Source: an uncultured Anaeroplasma sp.
GTDB lineage: Bacteria > Bacillota_I > Bacilli_A > Acholeplasmatales > Anaeroplasmataceae
Direction of reading: 5' to 3'
NCBI GenBank assembly: GCA_934216145.1
Contig: CAKQBG010000043.1
Span: 1 to 17,631, forward strand
Length of the DNA stretch: 17,631 bases
Made by a program: the position numbers and the translations under genes. Of the stretch, positions 14,799 through 17,631 are shown one piece after another. The stretch's first letter is position 1; each line of letters opens with the position of its first letter. A model generated the notes under the pieces. The model was not told the origin of the DNA. It saw nothing but the letters and a program-made list of their open reading frames with translations, and made no database searches.

Positions 14799-15665
14799 TT
14801 ATTTATTATAATTATGAATAATATAATTATCTAAATCTACAAAATCCTTAATGGATAATTCCTCAGCTCTTACGTTTAATTTAATATTATTATCATTAAA
14901 CATTTTTGAAATAAATTCCTTATCATATTCACTAGATAAATTATTAATTAAAGTCTTTCTCCTTTGTTTAAAGGCATCTCTAATAAATCTAAAAAAATGC
15001 TCCTCATTTAAAGCCTGATACATTGGCTTATCATATAAATCTAATTTAACAACAGCACTGTCAACATTAGGAGAAGGGATAAATACTGTTCTAGGAACCT
15101 TTACTACTTTTGTAGCTTTAGCTCTATAGCCAATAGCAATAGATAATGCATTATAATCCTTAGTTTTAGGAGTACCACATATTCTATCAGCTACCTCAAG
15201 CTGCATCATTAATACATATCTAGTAATTAAATTAGTTTGACTTAATAATCCTAAAATAATTGGAGTAGTAATATAATAAGGAAGATTAGCAACAACATAA
15301 ACCTTATTTAAATTCTTTTGATATTTCTTAATATCCTCATTAATATCAACAGTTAAAATATCTTTATTAATAACTATAAAATTATTATATTCCTTTAAAT
15401 TATCCTCTAATAAAGGAATAAGATCATTATCAATCTCATAACATAACACAAATCCAGCTCTTTGACATAAATGCTCAGTTAAGCTACCTAATCCTGGACC
15501 AATTTCAATAACTAATGTGTCACTATCTACCTCACTTGCATCAGCAATAGAGGTTAATATATTTTGATCCGTTAAAAAATTCTGACCAAATTTCTTTTTT
15601 GCATCTAATTTATTTTTTTCTAAGTTTTCATTAATAAATCTTTGATTTCCTATTGTAGCTCGCAT
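14799..15665 (-). CDS. rsmA: 16S rRNA (adenine(1518)-N6/adenine(1519)-N6)-dimethyltransferase
   Basis: RsmA (KsgA) uses S-adenosylmethionine to dimethylate two adjacent adenines in the 3' hairpin loop of 16S rRNA late in small-subunit assembly. The 288-residue protein shows KKKFGQNFLTDQNIL (23-37), the SAM-binding motif VIEIGPGLG (52-60), an acidic motif II (YEIDND, 76-81) and the catalytic motif NLPYYITTPI (127-136). The C-terminal domain has VFIPSPNVDSAVV and the FKQRRKTL element. The ATG at 15665 has AGAGGAT upstream and overlaps the rnmV end by 16 bases, indicating coupling. Its place after rnmV and before yabG is the B. subtilis order. Mutants of this gene confer kasugamycin resistance in other bacteria. 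Confidence 0.97.
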   Translation of the reverse strand: MRATIGNQRFINENLEKNKLDAKKKFGQNFLTDQNILTSIADASEVDSDTLVIEIGPGLGSLTEHLCQRAGFVLCYEIDNDLIPLLEDNLKEYNNFIVINKDILTVDINEDIKKYQKNLNKVYVVANLPYYITTPIILGLLSQTNLITRYVLMMQLEVADRICGTPKTKDYNALSIAIGYRAKATKVVKVPRTVFIPSPNVDSAVVKLDLYDKPMYQALNEEHFFRFIRDAFKQRRKTLINNLSSEYDKEFISKMFNDNNIKLNVRAEELSIKDFVDLDNYIIHNYNK

Positions 15666-16183
15666 ATAATCCTCTCTAAATCCTTACTAGTTAATTGTAA
15701 AATATTTAATCTTTTTAAAAACGTCTTAGAATTAGGTCTTCCAATATTTAAATACTCTGATATCATATCTCTTAATTCACTACTATTACTTCCTCCAGCT
15801 AAGCCTAAATTATATAGCTCATTAATAGTAATAGTATCAGGATTATCACTAGGAGTATAAACGTGATTTAAAGCCTCAACTATAGCCTCAACTGAAGCAT
15901 GTTCAATTCCAACCTTCTTATGATTATTACTAATACATTCCTTTTTCCTTAAGAAAGCATGCTTACAATTTGGAACATTTTCTTCAATTATTTTCCTAAT
16001 TCTTTCACCTGGAGAATCAGGATCAGTAAAAACAATAATATTATTATTTTTAGATAATTCCTTTATATATTCAATTGTTTCTTTACTAATTTCACTACCA
16101 TTAGTTATTACACAATGACAATTAGGTATCGCTCTTTCAACCTTAATAACATCATGTACACCCTCAACTACAATAATATCCAT
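15650..16183 (-). CDS. rnmV: Ribonuclease M5
   Basis: RNase M5 trims the 5S rRNA precursor at both ends in low-GC Gram-positive bacteria, with ribosomal protein L18 as partner. The 177 residues hold an N-terminal Toprim domain: VVEGVHD (5-11, with E7 and D11) and VFTDPDSPGE (51-60, with D54 and D56), the metal-binding residues. The family-specific NCKHAFLRKKE (72-82) and VGIEHAS (91-97) follow, and the rest is the C-terminal substrate-recognition part. The usual Lys after VEG is Val here. The ATG at 16183 has GAGGT as ribosome binding site, and a promoter with TGATATAAT lies just upstream, so rnmV heads the operon. Confidence 0.96.
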   Translation of the reverse strand: MDIIVVEGVHDVIKVERAIPNCHCVITNGSEISKETIEYIKELSKNNNIIVFTDPDSPGERIRKIIEENVPNCKHAFLRKKECISNNHKKVGIEHASVEAIVEALNHVYTPSDNPDTITINELYNLGLAGGSNSSELRDMISEYLNIGRPNSKTFLKRLNILQLTSKDLERIICELQ

Positions 16184-16203
16184 ATATACCTCAAATTTCC
16201 ATT

Positions 16204-16212
16204 ATTATATCA
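16204..16212 (-). promoter_or_regulatory. Extended -10 promoter of the rnmV operon
   Basis: The minus strand reads TGATATAAT: a perfect TATAAT with the TGn extension, about 21 bases before the rnmV start. The -35 position falls in the A/T tracts of the upstream terminator and has no clear consensus. Confidence 0.6.
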
Positions 16213-16236
16213 TTAAATTTTTTTTAAAAAAGATAT

Positions 16237-16262
16237 AAATGGAGTTAATTCTAACTCCATTT
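16237..16262 (-). terminator. Terminator of the HD phosphohydrolase gene
   Basis: AAATGGAGTTA (16237-16247), loop ATTC, TAACTCCATTT (16252-16262): a perfect 11-bp stem with a tetraloop, starting 4 bases past the stop codon on the minus strand. The T run follows after five bases. It separates this gene from the rnmV operon. Confidence 0.75.
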
Positions 16263-16266
16263 AGTT

Positions 16267-17478
16267 CTATTCATCAAAATAATATATTCTTTCTATTTCC
16301 TTATAGCTTGAAGTTCTAAGACCTTTTATAATAGGAGAATACTGATCTAATGATTTTATTTCCCCATTAGGTAACAAAACCTTTATATCATTAATATCAC
16401 TCTTTTTGCTATGCATATAAGCAACTCCACTAACCTTTGAATGCTTATAATAATACTTACCCTCAGGAGTATTAAATTTATTCTTTAAATATTCAAGCTC
16501 CTCTACAGTTGGATCATTAGCTAACTCAATAAATTTAAATAAATGTCTATTAACAAAGGCATTAGCTAATATATTCAATATTTTATCATTAGATTTAGTT
16601 AATTGCTTAATAAAGCCATTAACATAAGAATCATCCAAATTTATATATTCCTCAATGTTATTATTATCTCTTAAAACATTAATAAATGATTCAATAGGGG
16701 CATCTATTTTTTCATTATTAATGGTTAAATCCTTTATTCTATCATAAATACCCTCTAATATACATTCATAACTTCTAGCAACAGGATGATAATATACCTG
16801 AAAATACATATGATATCTACTCATTAAATATGATTCAATTGAATGAACTCCACTAGCTCTAACCATTACATGATTATCTTTTATTTTCATACTTCTAAGT
16901 ATTCTAAAATAATCAATATGACCATAAGCAGCACCAGTAAAATAAGCATCTCTAGATAAATAATCCATTCTATCTACATCAAGCTGTGATGATACTAATG
17001 ATTCAATTAATGGGAATTTACCATCATGAGCTATTATAGAAGCAACATCATTAGCCAATTTATCATAAATAGCTAACACTCTATTAACTTCAGTTAATGG
17101 AGATAATATTAATGATACAGTCATATCCTCATGACTTTTTTCCATTACATTCTCAAAAGCATGAGAATATGGTCCGTGACCAATATCATGTAATAAAGAA
17201 GCAATTAAAAAAATAAGTTTCTCATATTCTGATATTTCCTTCATTCCTTCAACATTTTCAATAACTAAATTAGCCATTTGATAAGCACCTAAAGAATGAG
17301 TGAATCTAGAATGCTCAGCAGTTTGAAATACCATTGATACTCCACTTAATTGTCTAATTCTTCTTAATCTTTGAAGTTCTCTTGTATCAATTAAATCACT
17401 AATTATCTTATAGTCTACTGTTATATATCCATAAAGAGGATCTCTAAATACCTTTGTTCTAGCTAGCTTTGTAAACAA
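16267..17478 (-). CDS. HD-domain phosphohydrolase (YwfO/SAMHD1-like, probable dNTPase)
   Basis: The product is a soluble HD-superfamily metal-dependent phosphohydrolase of the YwfO/dGTPase-like group. Members hydrolyse deoxynucleoside triphosphates, though some have other phosphate substrates. Metal-binding motifs are present: HSRFTHSLG (H56, H61), LLHDIGHGPYSH (H97, D98) and QLDVDRMDYL (D167, D169). The opening KVFRDPLYGYI matches the family. The start is uncertain. TTG at 17478 (403 aa) has AAGGATGTGA, an 8-of-9 match to AGGAGGTGA, 5 bases upstream. GTG at 17487 (406 aa) would have only AAGG 2 bases away. I prefer the TTG. A good promoter lies at 17503-17530 and a terminator follows, so it is a single-gene unit next to, but apart from, the rnmV operon. 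The likely role is dNTP pool control. Confidence 0.88.
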   Translation of the reverse strand: MFTKLARTKVFRDPLYGYITVDYKIISDLIDTRELQRLRRIRQLSGVSMVFQTAEHSRFTHSLGAYQMANLVIENVEGMKEISEYEKLIFLIASLLHDIGHGPYSHAFENVMEKSHEDMTVSLILSPLTEVNRVLAIYDKLANDVASIIAHDGKFPLIESLVSSQLDVDRMDYLSRDAYFTGAAYGHIDYFRILRSMKIKDNHVMVRASGVHSIESYLMSRYHMYFQVYYHPVARSYECILEGIYDRIKDLTINNEKIDAPIESFINVLRDNNNIEEYINLDDSYVNGFIKQLTKSNDKILNILANAFVNRHLFKFIELANDPTVEELEYLKNKFNTPEGKYYYKHSKVSGVAYMHSKKSDINDIKVLLPNGEIKSLDQYSPIIKGLRTSSYKEIERIYYFDE

Positions 17479-17502
17479 ATAAATCACATCCTTAACATAT
17501 AT

Positions 17503-17530
17503 ATTTTAGCATATTTAAAATAATTTTCAA
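17503..17530 (-). promoter_or_regulatory. Sigma-A promoter of the HD phosphohydrolase gene
   Basis: Minus strand: TTGAAA (17530-17525), 16 bases, TAAAAT (17508-17503) with a TGC extension. Transcription would begin near 17496, leaving a short leader with the AAGGATGTGA ribosome binding site. Confidence 0.7.
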
Positions 17531-17606
17531 TTATTACGAAATCAAATATAATATGTTACAGTTCACTCGTAAATAGGTAGCTGGTTTGGGGATGTTGGTT
17601 AAAAAG

Positions 17607-17615
17607 TTATCCACA
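17607..17615 (+). promoter_or_regulatory. Perfect DnaA box TTATCCACA
   Basis: The nonamer matches the DnaA consensus TTATCCACA exactly and lies 16 bases from the right edge. The surrounding bases (about 17550-17620) are less AT-rich than the rest of the window. Only one perfect box is visible, so this is not evidence of oriC by itself. Confidence 0.5.
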
Positions 17616-17631
17616 TTCCCTTTTTTTTGAG

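Noticed and set aside
15642..15860. A 72-codon plus-strand frame opposite rsmA and rnmV
   Set aside because: It is antisense to two clearly conserved genes and resembles no known protein.
17535..17631. oriC at the right edge
   Set aside because: A single DnaA box is visible, with no box cluster or AT-rich unwinding repeats in the window, so I report only the box.

Overview
The window is a very AT-rich stretch from a low-GC, endospore-forming member of the Bacillota, most like an uncultured gut Bacilli or Erysipelotrichia lineage. The taxon is inferred from gene content: cwlJ and gerQ (spore germination), yabG (spore coat protease), a T-box upstream of asnS, and the block rnmV-rsmA-yabG-ispE, which follows the Bacillus subtilis order (rnmV, rsmA, yabG, veg, sspF, ispE) with veg and sspF missing. 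TGG encodes Trp throughout and TGA is never read through. No tRNA, rRNA, insertion sequence, integrase or CRISPR array was found.

Layout. From the left edge to 2309 is the N-terminal 769 residues of a DUF4011-type superfamily 1 helicase that runs off the window. Just upstream on the same minus strand lies a cardiolipin synthase (2330-3880), probably transcribed with it. Next come gerQ and cwlJ (minus strand), a germination pair with its own terminator and a sporulation-sigma-like promoter. The only clear plus-strand gene is asnS (5133-6512), preceded by a sigma-A promoter and a complete T-box leader (about 4899-5118). It is separated by two terminators from a 5.9-kb minus-strand gene for a 1951-residue surface lipoprotein. 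A small two-helix membrane protein follows, then the operon ispE <- yabG <- rsmA <- rnmV, then an HD-domain phosphohydrolase. The last 140 bases hold that gene's promoter and a perfect DnaA box near the window edge.

How it works together. The conserved genes cover translation (asnS, rsmA), rRNA maturation (rnmV), isoprenoid precursors (ispE), membrane lipid (cls) and sporulation/germination (yabG, gerQ, cwlJ). The two accessory genes are the giant lipoprotein and the DUF4011 helicase. The lipoprotein has an exact 223-residue tandem super-repeat followed by two beta-solenoid blocks with 22 GGxxG-type repeats. The helicase family includes known anti-phage proteins, but its nuclease end lies outside the window.

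I see no confidently new multi-gene system. The strongest leads are the lipoprotein architecture and its promoter-proximal tandem AAGTGCTAA sites, a hairpin over the yabG ribosome binding site, the GerQ N-terminus without lysines, and the DnaA box at the right edge.
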